From: FEN-1350 sp964386005
GTDB lineage: Bacteria > Planctomycetota > Phycisphaerae > Sedimentisphaerales > Anaerohalosphaeraceae
NCBI GenBank assembly: GCA_964386005.1
Contig: CAYLSB010000018.1
Coordinates: 1-64,000 of the forward strand
DNA: 64,000 bases
Direction of reading: 5' to 3'
Shown one piece after another: positions 1 through 8,820 of this stretch. The stretch's first letter is position 1. Each line of letters begins with the position of its first letter. Position numbers and translations under genes: made by a program. The notes below the pieces were generated by a model. The model searched no databases and had not been told where the DNA came from. It saw nothing but the letters and a program-made list of their open reading frames with translations.

Positions 1-82
1 ATTGGAAGATCGAATGTGCCGCCGCCTGATCCGGCCAGGATTTGTTCTCGCACACGGATAAACTATCTATTTTATTTTTCTA

Positions 83-111
83 TTGTGTTCGGCGGAATAA
101 ACCGATAGAAT
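83..111 (+). promoter_or_regulatory. Sigma70-like promoter of the cold-shock gene
   Basis: TTGTGT (83-88), a 17-bp spacer and TAGAAT (106-111) make a reasonable sigma70 promoter. It would give a 5' leader of about 97 nt, in line with the long leaders usual for cold-shock mRNAs. Read by eye only. Confidence 0.45.
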
Positions 112-187
112 AAACTGCTATGGGGTATAGTCTTTCATCTCTCAAGAGTATGCTTCCACGAAAACCAAGACGAGAGATATTGTTGTA

Positions 188-209
188 TGGCCTTTAACAG
201 GCCAAGGAG
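188..209 (+). promoter_or_regulatory. Leader hairpin abutting the ribosome binding site of the cold-shock gene
   Basis: TGGCCT (188-193) and AGGCCA (199-204) form a perfect 6-bp stem around a 5-nt loop. The Shine-Dalgarno AAGGAG (204-209) starts at the last base of the stem, five bases before the GTG start at 215. A stem touching the ribosome binding site could make initiation temperature dependent. That role is inference. Confidence 0.45.
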
Positions 210-214
210 TAACA

Positions 215-418
215 GTGAGTACAGGTACAGTAAAGTGGTTTAATGAAAGCAAGGGATTTGGTTTTATCGCTCCGGACGGCGGCGGCGCGGATTTGTTCGT
301 CCACCATTCGGAGATCAAGACCCAGGGTTATGCGACCCTCCGTGAAAACCAAAAGGTGGTGTTCGAGGTCGGGCAGGGCAAAAAGGGCCCGTGTGCGACC
401 AACGTTTCGGCCGCCTGA
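215..418 (+). CDS. cspA: Cold-shock domain protein (CspA family)
   Basis: A 67-residue single cold-shock domain, the usual length for the family. The RNP1-like stretch KGFGFI (residues 13-18) and the RNP2-like LFVHHS (27-32) are intact, so it should bind single-stranded RNA or DNA as an RNA chaperone or antiterminator in the cytoplasm. The start is GTG, fixed by AAGGAG five bases upstream. The gene stands alone between its own promoter and a strong intrinsic terminator. The family assignment is secure. Whether it is cold-induced or constitutive cannot be told from the sequence. Confidence 0.95.
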   Translation: MSTGTVKWFNESKGFGFIAPDGGGADLFVHHSEIKTQGYATLRENQKVVFEVGQGKKGPCATNVSAA

Positions 419-444
419 GGGACATTGATTTCATGAATCGAAAG

Positions 445-473
445 GCCCCGTCGATCGCGACGGGGCTTTTTTT
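445..473 (+). terminator. Intrinsic terminator after the cold-shock gene
   Basis: GCCCCGTCG (445-453) and CGACGGGGC (458-466) form a perfect 9-bp GC-rich stem with the loop ATCG, followed by seven T (467-473). It sits 26 bases after the stop codon. Confidence 0.93.
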
Positions 474-676
474 ATGCGCAAAGATTGGGGCTCGGAAATC
501 CTGAATCGGGACGGTCGTGTTTCGGCGACGGGCTCTACAGAGCGAAACCCTCACCGGGTTAAAACCTTGAGACTCTGTCAAAATCGGCGTTTTTTTGTTG
601 CAATGGCCGGCATATCGTGCATCCTGTTGGCATGTCCGTAACCGAAATCGTTCAACGGAAATGAAGGGCTTCGATT

Positions 677-2383
677 ATGTTCGGCTTTGAACCGATTGAT
701 CTGGCGGTGATCGTCGTCTATCTGGTGGGGATCACGGTCATCGGAAGCTGGGCGGCCAAGCGCGTCAAGAGCGCGGCCAGCTTCTTCATCGGGGACCGCA
801 AGTTCGGCAAAGTGATGATGTCGTTCTTCATGTTCACGGCCGCGACGCATTACGACCAGGCCGTCAGCGTGACCTCCAAGGTCTTTCGCAGCGGGGCATC
901 GGGGATCTGGTATCAGTGGATGTGGCTGTTCGTCACGCCGCTGTTCTGGCTGATCGCGCCGATCTTTCGCCGGATGCGGGCGGTAACCATCGGCGACTAC
1001 TTCGAAATGCGCTACGGGCCCAGCGTCAGTTCGCTCTATGCGGTCAGCGGAATCCTGCAATTGATCGTCAGCATCGGCCTGATGCTCAAAAGCTGCGAGG
1101 CGATGATCACCGCGGCCACCGGCGGGCGCGTCAACCCCAACCTGGCGATCGCCGCGATGACGGTGATCTTTGTGATTTACAGCATCGCCGGCGGCATGAA
1201 CTCGGCGGTTGTGGCCGATTTTGTTCAGGGGCTGATGACTTTTACGTTTTCGTTTCTCCTGCTGCCGTTTGCCCTCAGGCAACTCGGGGGCATCGCAGGC
1301 ATGCGGGCCGCTCTGCCCGACCCGGCGATGATGAAGATTGTGGCCCCGCGGGAAATTACGGTATTTTATATCTTTATGATCTCCTTCAATGGACTTGTGG
1401 GGTGGGTGACGCAACCGCACACGATGGCCGTGTGCGCCGGCGGAAAGACCGAAATGGAAGGCCGTATGGGCGTCGTTTCGGGCCTGTTCGTCAAGCGGAT
1501 CTGCACCATCGCATGGATGATCACGGGGTTGTGCGCCGTGGCGATGTACACCGGCCAATCGAACATCAAACCCGATGAGGTGTTCGGTCGGATGGCACGG
1601 GACCTGTTACCCGGCGTTTTGCCGGGACTGGTGGGGTTGTTCATTGCGTGCATTCTGGCTTCGCTGATGGGGGCCTGCGGTGCATTCATGGTCGTGTCTT
1701 CGGGATTGTTTACGGAGAACATATATAAACGGTTCCTCGCTCGCGGACATACTGATAAACATTATGTCGTGGTCGGCCGTTTATCCGCCGTGATCATGGT
1801 CGGGCTGGGCGTTTATTTTGCATTCACGATTGAAAGCGTGGTCACGGGACTGGAAATTTTCTGGCAGGTCGCCGCGATGATGGGTATCGCCTTTTGGGTG
1901 GGCCTGTACTGGAGAAGAGCGACCGTTGCCGGGGCCTGGGCGGGGACACTGGCCAGTTTTGCGGTACTGCTGTTTACCAGCAGGATCGACCTTCTCGGCT
2001 GGGATTTCAATGCACGCCTTGCTCTCTATCTGCCGAACTTCATGCTGTTGGAGGGAAATCTTCTTTTGTCGTGGCAGATGGTGATGTACCTGCTGGCAGG
2101 ATTTGTGACGACGATCCTGGTCAGTCTGTTTACACGGCCGGTCGATTCCGCGCGGCTCGATCGGATGTTCGAATGTCTGCGAACACCGATTGCTCCCGAC
2201 GAACCGGAAACAAAAGCGTTTACTCTGCCGGCGGGAATGCAACCGGCGCCGAGACAAGTGCTGATCGATCTGCCGGGGTTCGAAATCCCCCGGCCGTCCG
2301 GGGTGGGATTGGCCGGTTTTGCGGTCTCCTGGGTGATCGTCGCCTTGCTCATCTGGATTGCGTTAGTCATCCTGAAGGCATGA
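677..2383 (+). CDS. Sodium:solute symporter (SSS family)
   Basis: A 568-residue integral membrane protein. It opens with a hydrophobic helix, then the SSS-type stretch ASFFIGDRKFG and helices carrying TIGDYFEMRYG, IYSIAGGMNSAVVADFVQG and further segments to the C-terminus, about 13 in all. The AGGMNSAVVADFVQG stretch is the SSS signature region (often GGMKAVxWTDxxQ). The family uses a Na+ gradient to import sugars, myo-inositol, amino acids or vitamins. Lying before ThuA, Gfo/Idh/MocA and GH116 genes, a sugar or polyol is the likely substrate (inference). No good promoter was seen directly upstream. Codon use matches the neighbours. Confidence 0.88.
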   Translation: MFGFEPIDLAVIVVYLVGITVIGSWAAKRVKSAASFFIGDRKFGKVMMSFFMFTAATHYDQAVSVTSKVFRSGASGIWYQWMWLFVTPLFWLIAPIFRRMRAVTIGDYFEMRYGPSVSSLYAVSGILQLIVSIGLMLKSCEAMITAATGGRVNPNLAIAAMTVIFVIYSIAGGMNSAVVADFVQGLMTFTFSFLLLPFALRQLGGIAGMRAALPDPAMMKIVAPREITVFYIFMISFNGLVGWVTQPHTMAVCAGGKTEMEGRMGVVSGLFVKRICTIAWMITGLCAVAMYTGQSNIKPDEVFGRMARDLLPGVLPGLVGLFIACILASLMGACGAFMVVSSGLFTENIYKRFLARGHTDKHYVVVGRLSAVIMVGLGVYFAFTIESVVTGLEIFWQVAAMMGIAFWVGLYWRRATVAGAWAGTLASFAVLLFTSRIDLLGWDFNARLALYLPNFMLLEGNLLLSWQMVMYLLAGFVTTILVSLFTRPVDSARLDRMFECLRTPIAPDEPETKAFTLPAGMQPAPRQVLIDLPGFEIPRPSGVGLAGFAVSWVIVALLIWIALVILKA

Positions 2384-2394
2384 CAGCCGGCGGC

Positions 2395-2422
2395 TTGACT
2401 AAAACAGAGTCCAATCTACAAT
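2395..2422 (+). promoter_or_regulatory. Sigma70-like promoter of the ThuA/Gfo-Idh/GH116 operon
   Basis: TTGACT (2395-2400), a 16-bp spacer and TACAAT (2417-2422) lie just after the symporter stop. They would start a transcript about 100 nt before the next gene, separating that operon from the symporter. Confidence 0.55.
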
Positions 2423-2531
2423 GATATGCAATAATGTGAACGAGGGTATTCGTTCAGGGTATAGGTTGATTCCGTGAAAAAGAGAATCGGATATTGAATC
2501 GAGAAGCTATTCATCGGAAGGAGGGTTGTGC

Positions 2532-4010
2532 TTGGCAACCTCACCAACAAATCATTATGGATTGACACGAAGAGGATTTGTAACCGGCGCTGCGGCGGCG
2601 GGGCTGACGATGATTCCCGGCCTGGAACGAATGATGGTCGGCGTATCTCAAGCCGCGCAGGACACCCGGCGACAAGCGATTGAAGCGGCTATTCCCCCTG
2701 CGGCCCCTGCCGCACCGAAACGGCCGAGGAAACTGTTGATCTTCGACCTCAATGTCGCGTATGGCGGGCATGGTTCCATTCCGACGGCCAATACGGCTTT
2801 TACGCTGATGGGCGAAAAAACGGGGGCCTTCAGCACCGTCATCAGCAAGGATCCGGCGGTTTTCCGGCCGGAATCCCTGCGGCAATTCGATGCGGTATTT
2901 TTCAATAACAATGTCGGAAATCTCTTTACGGATCCCGCGCTGCGGCAGAGTCTGATCGACTTTGTTTATGGCGGCGGCGGGATGATGGGCGTCCACGGGA
3001 CCGCGGTCGCTTTTACCCGCTGGGATGAGGGAGCGGCGGAGGACTGGCCGGAGTTTGCGATTATGCTCGGCGCACGCGGGGCCAACCATCGGGCGGCCGA
3101 TGAACGAATTATGATCCGGCTCGACGATCCGGACCATCCGGTCAACCGACCGTTCGGAGGAAAGGATTTCGAGTATCGCGACGAGTTTTTCCGTTTCCAC
3201 GAGGCCTATTCGCGGAATCGCTGCCGTGTACTGATGAGTATCGATATCGAAAAATCGGATATGAAACAAGGCAAGGAGTTGGGCAACTGTTATCGCCAGG
3301 ACGGCGATTATGCCCTTGCCTGGGTTCGACAGTACGGGCGGGGACGCGTGTTTTACTGCACGATTGCGCACAACCCTTCGGTATTTATGGATCCGAAGAT
3401 GCTGGAGTTTTATCTCGGCGCCGCTCAGTTTGTCCTCGGAGATCTGCCGGCGCCGACAACGCCCAGCGCCAAACGGACCGAAGCGATCCGGGCACAGGAA
3501 AAACTCGGATGGCGGGTGACGCTGTCCGCACCGCCGCCGGAGGAAGCCACACTCTACGAAAGGATCGACCGAGCCGCCGAAAACGGATTGCTCTATGTTC
3601 AGGCGGACTACGGTATGAAGGTCGGCGGAGAGCTGCCCGTGCCATTCGATACGCGTCTCAACGAGGATCAGCGTCGCCAGATTCGACTCAAGCTCGATGC
3701 CGCGGGGGTTCGTCTGCTGACGTGCCGATTTGATTCGTTACGGGGCGATGAAACGGAACGGCGAGGGACATTCGAGTTCGTCCGGCGGATGGGTATGGAG
3801 ACGATCATCGCCAAACCAGAAACGGATAATTCAGGTATTATAGCGAAATTATCAAAGGAATACAATATCCCGATCGTTTCGGACGGTAAGGCCGCGGCGT
3901 TGGGTCCATCGCCGATTTATCTGATCGAGGCGGATCGAGGCGAAATCGCCGCGGTCGTTGAGGGGTATAACAAGCGCAGCATCCAACTTGCTCAGAAAGG
4001 GAAACCATGA
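2532..4010 (+). CDS. Tat-exported ThuA-like protein with a C-terminal TIM-barrel-like half
   Basis: About 492 residues. A twin-arginine signal (TRRGF followed by an Ala/Gly-rich hydrophobic run) precedes a ThuA-like, glutamine-amidotransferase-type domain (about residues 65-310, with VFFNNNVGN, GGGGMMGVHG and GRGRVFYCTIAHN). ThuA proteins take part in trehalose and related disaccharide use through 3-keto sugars. The C-terminal 160 residues resemble half of a sugar-phosphate isomerase/epimerase TIM barrel. The start is taken as TTG 2532, because the Shine-Dalgarno AGGAGG (2519-2524) is 7 bases away and an earlier in-frame TTG at 2526 touches it. The stop overlaps the next start (ATGA). The enzymatic activity is unknown. 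Confidence 0.8.
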   Translation: MATSPTNHYGLTRRGFVTGAAAAGLTMIPGLERMMVGVSQAAQDTRRQAIEAAIPPAAPAAPKRPRKLLIFDLNVAYGGHGSIPTANTAFTLMGEKTGAFSTVISKDPAVFRPESLRQFDAVFFNNNVGNLFTDPALRQSLIDFVYGGGGMMGVHGTAVAFTRWDEGAAEDWPEFAIMLGARGANHRAADERIMIRLDDPDHPVNRPFGGKDFEYRDEFFRFHEAYSRNRCRVLMSIDIEKSDMKQGKELGNCYRQDGDYALAWVRQYGRGRVFYCTIAHNPSVFMDPKMLEFYLGAAQFVLGDLPAPTTPSAKRTEAIRAQEKLGWRVTLSAPPPEEATLYERIDRAAENGLLYVQADYGMKVGGELPVPFDTRLNEDQRRQIRLKLDAAGVRLLTCRFDSLRGDETERRGTFEFVRRMGMETIIAKPETDNSGIIAKLSKEYNIPIVSDGKAAALGPSPIYLIEADRGEIAAVVEGYNKRSIQLAQKGKP

Positions 4011-5467
4011 ATCATCCCGCATCGCTCCACCGACCCATTTTCCATTCGATGAGTCGCCGTCAATTTCTCCGGCAATCCGCCGCCTGGTTTGGCGCTGCGG
4101 GCCTGCCGTGGTTTATTCCCGGCGCCGCCATCGGAGCCGACGGAGCCAAACCCGCCAGCGAGCGGCTCACGATGGGCCTGATCGGCCACGGCGCAATGGG
4201 TCGCGGCCACCTGCATCGGCTTGCCGGCGACAAAGATCTTCGCGTGCTGGCCGTCTGCGATGTCGATCGCATCCGCTGCGATGACGCTCGGCAATTTGTC
4301 GATGAGACCTACGCCGCCGACCGGGCCTCCGGCGCCTACAAGGGTTGTACAGCGTACAATGACTACCGAGAACTCATCGCACGAACGGATATCGACGGCG
4401 TGGTAATCGCCACGCCCGATCACTGGCACACGCCGCAATCCATCGATGCCGCCCGCGCCGGCAAAGATGTGTATTGCGAAAAGCCCGTTACGCTGAACAT
4501 CCGCGAAGGCCGTCGTCTTGTCGAAGTGATCCGCCGATACGGTCGTGTCTTTCAGACCGGAACGCAATACCGATCGAACCCAACGATCCGCCGCGTGTGT
4601 GAATTCGTACGAACCGGCGGTCTCGGCAAGATCCAATCCGCCTTTACGTTGTGGGCGCCGCTTTCCAGCTTTATCGGCGGCGAACGTTTCCGGCCGTATG
4701 CATCCGCGATCAGCGTCGAAAAACACGGCCCGTTGTATTATCCCGTCAATGTCGCCTTGCCGGAAGAAAAAACGCCGGATGGATTGGACTGGAATCTGTG
4801 GGTTGGGCCGGCGCCGTTTCGGCCGTACAATTCGCTGTATCACATCAATCCGTCGCCGGGAGTCGTGCCGTGGTCCTTCTGCGATGATTTCGGCGCCGCC
4901 TCGGTTACGTGGTTCCACTCGCACGCCGCCGATGTCATTCAATATGCTCTCGGCATGGAGACCAGCGGCCCGGTCGAATTCATTCATCCGTCGAGCGGAC
5001 AATTTCCGACGATGACCTGCAAATACGCCAATGGTACGTTGCTGCATCTGGTCGATCACTGGGGCATGATCAAGGATGTCTATAAGGCCGTGCCGCCGTC
5101 GGCCCGGCTGGCGGGCAATTTCGGCGGCGTCTTTGTGGGCGAAAAGGGCTGGATCACGTCGATGACCACCGGAGGCCCCATCGAAGGCGGACCGGACGGC
5201 ATCTTTGAGGAAATCCAGCTCAAGACCCGCGAGGTTACCGGTGGCAACAATCATCACGCCAACTGGTTCGAGTGTATTCGTACGCGGCAACAGCCCAGCT
5301 GCCATGAGGAAATCGGCCATCGTTCCGCTTCGCTGGGACATCTGTCGATCATTGCCTACAAACTCGGCCGTTCGCTCACGTGGGATCCGACCAAGGAAGA
5401 ATTCATCGGTGACGATGAGGCCAACCAGTTGTGCGCACGACCCATGAGAGCCCCGTGGCATCTGTAA
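4007..5467 (+). CDS. Tat-exported Gfo/Idh/MocA family oxidoreductase
   Basis: 486 residues. A twin-arginine signal (SRRQFLRQSAAWFGAAG) is followed by the Rossmann glycine motif GLIGHGAMGRGH (about residues 46-57), then VIATPDHWH and the signature DVYCEKPVTLNI containing the EKP lysine. These are hallmarks of NAD(P)-dependent sugar dehydrogenases of the family. Exported members are numerous in planctomycetes and are thought to oxidise sugars in the periplasm. The gene overlaps the ThuA-like gene by 4 bp and precedes GH116 by 47 bp. Released glycosides may therefore be oxidised to keto sugars by this pair (inference). A second in-frame start lies at MSRRQF, 14 codons in. Confidence 0.9.
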   Translation: MNHPASLHRPIFHSMSRRQFLRQSAAWFGAAGLPWFIPGAAIGADGAKPASERLTMGLIGHGAMGRGHLHRLAGDKDLRVLAVCDVDRIRCDDARQFVDETYAADRASGAYKGCTAYNDYRELIARTDIDGVVIATPDHWHTPQSIDAARAGKDVYCEKPVTLNIREGRRLVEVIRRYGRVFQTGTQYRSNPTIRRVCEFVRTGGLGKIQSAFTLWAPLSSFIGGERFRPYASAISVEKHGPLYYPVNVALPEEKTPDGLDWNLWVGPAPFRPYNSLYHINPSPGVVPWSFCDDFGAASVTWFHSHAADVIQYALGMETSGPVEFIHPSSGQFPTMTCKYANGTLLHLVDHWGMIKDVYKAVPPSARLAGNFGGVFVGEKGWITSMTTGGPIEGGPDGIFEEIQLKTREVTGGNNHHANWFECIRTRQQPSCHEEIGHRSASLGHLSIIAYKLGRSLTWDPTKEEFIGDDEANQLCARPMRAPWHL

Positions 5468-5514
5468 CATTGAAATAATCCGGCGAAACAGGATTTTCGA
5501 AGGAGATCCCGATC

Positions 5515-8500
5515 ATGAGCGAAACCTGCAAGAGCCCGTCCTGCAAATGCAACCTGAACCGTCGCGAATTTCTCGCCTGGTCCGGCGCCGCTGTCGGCGG
5601 CCTTGTCGCCGCCGGACATCTTCCGGCCGTTGCGGGACCTTTCTCGATGGCTGACTTCGAAAAGCTTATCCCCTCCGACAAAAAACTCCACCCCGACTGG
5701 GTTCGTTCCCTGACCGATCGGGGATCGCGCGCCGTCTATCGCGGGATGGAATTGGAAAAGATCGGTATGCCCATCGGGGGCATTACCTGCGGCCAGGTTT
5801 ATCTGGGCGGCGATGGCAAGCTGTGGCACTGGGATATTTTCAACCGCTACATCGGAACCGGCGCTGAACATTATGCCAGGCCGATGAATCCGACGTTTCC
5901 CTTCGAACAGGGTTTTGCCATTCGTATCCGAACATCCGACCAACGGATAACCCGAACGCTCGATGACAAAGGATTCAAAGATATTTCCTTCATCGGAGAA
6001 TATCCGATCGGTTCTATCACCTATCGAGATCCTGATTCACCGGTCGAGGTCGAACTGGAAGCATTTTCTCCTTTTATACCCCTGAATGTCGATGATTCTT
6101 CGCTGCCGGCAACCGTAATGCGGTTTACCGTAACGAATCCATCGGCCGACAACGTCGAAGTCGATTTGGCGGGGTGGATGGAAAACGCCGTTTGTCTGTA
6201 TAGTGGTCAATCGCGATCCGGGCAGCACATCAACCGGATCCTTCGCGCAACGAATTGTATTCTCCTCGAAGCCGGCGCTGCGGAACTCCCGCAGGATCAG
6301 AAATCCGACAAGCGGCCGGACATCGTCTTCGAAGATTTTGAAAAGGAAACCTACACGGGCTGGACCGTGACGGGAATCGCATTTGGATCCGGTCCGATCG
6401 ATAAGAACAAGATTCCTTCCTATCAGGGCGACGTTGGAGCGATCGGTCAGCGAACCGTCAATTCGCATGCGACCGCCCCCGGCGGCGATGTCGGAACCAA
6501 AGATTCTCACATCGGAACTCTCACGAGCCGCGTGTTTACGGTCGAACGCAATTTCATCAACTTCCTCATCGGCGGCGGAGCGCACGCGGGCAGAACCTGC
6601 ATGAATCTGCTCGTCGAAGACAAGCCCGTCCTTTCCGCCACCGGCGCCAACGACAATCGCATGAACCCGCAATCGTGGGACGTTCGGCGATGGGCGGGCA
6701 AACAGGCCCGATTGCAGATCGTCGATGCAGAAACCGGCGGCTGGGGCAACATCGGTGTTGATTCGATTATTTTCAGCGATTCGTCGCAACCGCCAACGGG
6801 GCCATTGTCGGAGGAATCGGATTTCGGAACGATGACCCTGGCGCTTTTGGATGGTCCCGCCGATTCGGCCATGACTGAATTGGATGCGTCTTCTCTTCCG
6901 GATTCCCTCTTTTCGGCAACTTCAAACGCATCGCAGCAGGCCGTCCGACCTTTCGGCGAGAGACTTCTCGGAGGGTTGTCCCGTACACTCGTTTTGGATT
7001 CCGGCAAGTCGGCCACCGTCACTTTCGCGATTTCCTGGCAATTTCCACGATTAGTCCTCGACAAAGCCAGGAAACTCACCGGCCGATTCTATGCCGGTCG
7101 ATTTGACTCTGCGCGGGCCGTCGCGGAATACATTGCCGACCATTTCAAATCGCTCTACCGGCAGACTCGACTCTGGCATGACACCTGGTACGACTCGACG
7201 CTGCCATACTGGTTCCTCGATCGAATGTTTCTCAACACCTCCATTCTGGCGACTTCAACGTGCTATCGATTCTCCGACGGCCGCTTCTATGGATGGGAAG
7301 GCGTCGGCTGTTGTCCCGGAACATGTGGTCATGTCTGGCAATATGCCCACGCCGTCGCACGGCTGTTCCCGTCTCTGGAACGAGATACCCGCCAGCGCGT
7401 CGATTTCGGTCTGGCCTTGCAGCCCAACGGCGCTATTCACTTTCGCGGCGAATTCAACGCGGACCCCGCCGTTGATGCGCAGGCGGGTACGATCCTTCGC
7501 GCCCTTCGCGAACACCAGATGTCCGCCGACGATTCATGGCTCAAACAACATTGGCCCAAGATTCGCCGGGCCGTCGAATGGCTCATCGCCAAAGACAGCG
7601 ACGACGACGGCCTTATCGTATCCAACCAGCATAACACGCTCGACACCGATTGGTACGGCCCGGTCGCGTGGCTCAGCGGCATGTATCTGGCCGCGCTTCG
7701 CGCCGCCGAAGAGATGGCTCTCGAAGTCGATGACAAATCCTTTGCGGATCGATGCCGTCAAATCGTTGAGGTCGGCCGGCCAAAACTCGTCAATACTCTC
7801 TTTAATGGCGAATATTTTATCAATATCCCGGACCCGAAACATCTTGATGCAATCAACTCCGGCTCCGGCTGCCACATCGACCAGGTCTTCGGCCAAAGCT
7901 GGGCCTATCAGGTCGGCCTGGATCGCATCCTTCCGGAGAAGGAAACGCGCAGCGCGCTGCAATCTCTCTGGCGGTATAATTTTACTCCCGATGTCGGCCC
8001 GTGGCGGCAGGCCAACAAGCCCGGCCGCTGGTATGCCATGGCCGGCGAAGGCGGGCTGATCATGTGCACGTTCCCGCGCGCCGACTGGTCCTATGAAAAT
8101 GCCAAGGGCAAAGGCGCCGATTGGGCCGCCGGCTACTTCAACGAATGCATGAACGGCTTCGAGTACCAGGCGGCCGGCCACATGATCGCCGAAGGGATGC
8201 TCACCGAAGGGCTTGCCGTGGCGCGGATGGTGCACGACCGTTATCACCCCCGTCGTCGGAATCCTTTCAATGAGATCGAATGCGGTGACCACTATGCCCG
8301 CTCCATGGCCAGCTACGGCGTCTTCCTGATCGCCTGCGGGTATGAATATCACGGACCCAGGGGGCGTCTCGCCTTTGCGCCGCGGATCAGCCCGGATGAT
8401 TTCCGCGCGGCGTTCACCACCGCCGAGGGGTGGGGCACTTTTTCTCAAAAACGCGCCGCCGATTCCCTGTCCGCTCGCATCGACCTCAAGTTCGGCCGTC

Positions 8501-8682
8501 TGGAACTCAAGACGTTGGCGCTGGAATCCAAAGATCGCTTTGCCCCCGCTCGTCTGTCCGTACGAATCGGGGACAAATCCATCGATGCCAAATTATCGAC
8601 CGCGGATTCTCGCGTGACCATGACCTTCGATCCGCCTCTTGTCCTCCAGACAGGACAGGAACTCGAAATCGGCATGACATAA
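5515..8682 (+). CDS. Tat-exported GH116 glycosidase with an inserted beta-sandwich-like domain
   Basis: 1055 residues. A Cys-rich head and a Tat signal (NRREFLAWSGAAVGG) are followed by the GH116 N-domain (GMPIGGITCGQVYLGG) and the (alpha/alpha)6 catalytic domain from about residue 540. Family landmarks are WEG, CCPGTCGHVWQYAHA, LFPSLER and NTLDTDWYGP. By alignment from memory, the first and last of these hold the nucleophile Glu and the acid/base Asp. GH116 enzymes cleave beta-glucosides, beta-xylosides or glucosylceramide. Residues about 262-422 (EDFEKETYTGWTVTG to GGWGNIGVDSIIFSD) look like an inserted carbohydrate-binding-type beta-sandwich. A Shine-Dalgarno AAGGAG precedes the ATG. The exact substrate is not predictable. 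Confidence 0.88.
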   Translation: MSETCKSPSCKCNLNRREFLAWSGAAVGGLVAAGHLPAVAGPFSMADFEKLIPSDKKLHPDWVRSLTDRGSRAVYRGMELEKIGMPIGGITCGQVYLGGDGKLWHWDIFNRYIGTGAEHYARPMNPTFPFEQGFAIRIRTSDQRITRTLDDKGFKDISFIGEYPIGSITYRDPDSPVEVELEAFSPFIPLNVDDSSLPATVMRFTVTNPSADNVEVDLAGWMENAVCLYSGQSRSGQHINRILRATNCILLEAGAAELPQDQKSDKRPDIVFEDFEKETYTGWTVTGIAFGSGPIDKNKIPSYQGDVGAIGQRTVNSHATAPGGDVGTKDSHIGTLTSRVFTVERNFINFLIGGGAHAGRTCMNLLVEDKPVLSATGANDNRMNPQSWDVRRWAGKQARLQIVDAETGGWGNIGVDSIIFSDSSQPPTGPLSEESDFGTMTLALLDGPADSAMTELDASSLPDSLFSATSNASQQAVRPFGERLLGGLSRTLVLDSGKSATVTFAISWQFPRLVLDKARKLTGRFYAGRFDSARAVAEYIADHFKSLYRQTRLWHDTWYDSTLPYWFLDRMFLNTSILATSTCYRFSDGRFYGWEGVGCCPGTCGHVWQYAHAVARLFPSLERDTRQRVDFGLALQPNGAIHFRGEFNADPAVDAQAGTILRALREHQMSADDSWLKQHWPKIRRAVEWLIAKDSDDDGLIVSNQHNTLDTDWYGPVAWLSGMYLAALRAAEEMALEVDDKSFADRCRQIVEVGRPKLVNTLFNGEYFINIPDPKHLDAINSGSGCHIDQVFGQSWAYQVGLDRILPEKETRSALQSLWRYNFTPDVGPWRQANKPGRWYAMAGEGGLIMCTFPRADWSYENAKGKGADWAAGYFNECMNGFEYQAAGHMIAEGMLTEGLAVARMVHDRYHPRRRNPFNEIECGDHYARSMASYGVFLIACGYEYHGPRGRLAFAPRISPDDFRAAFTTAEGWGTFSQKRAADSLSARIDLKFGRLELKTLALESKDRFAPARLSVRIGDKSIDAKLSTADSRVTMTFDPPLVLQTGQELEIGMT

Positions 8683-8747
8683 GTATTTGATAAATAACGT
8701 ATTTACATGCACGACAGGGTGATTGACTTCCCTTATGGGGTATCTTC

Positions 8748-8776
8748 TTGGTTTTTCCCGGTATTTCTGTTATACT
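8748..8776 (+). promoter_or_regulatory. Sigma70-like promoter
   Basis: TTGGTT (8748-8753), a 17-bp spacer and TATACT (8771-8776) lie 45 bp upstream of the ATG at 8821. Confidence 0.5.
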
Positions 8777-8820
8777 ACCCTTTCGATTGCGAAACGTAGT
8801 GCCGGTATGGAGATGTGATT

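Noticed and set aside
578..1558. Long minus-strand open frame opposite the symporter gene
   Set aside because: It is antisense to a well-supported membrane protein, rich in His/Arg/Asp as shadows of GC-rich genes are, and has no start site or family match.
3992..5470. 492-codon minus-strand frame opposite the Gfo/Idh/MocA gene
   Set aside because: It mirrors the oxidoreductase frame and has no motif. The plus-strand gene has a full Tat signal and catalytic motifs.
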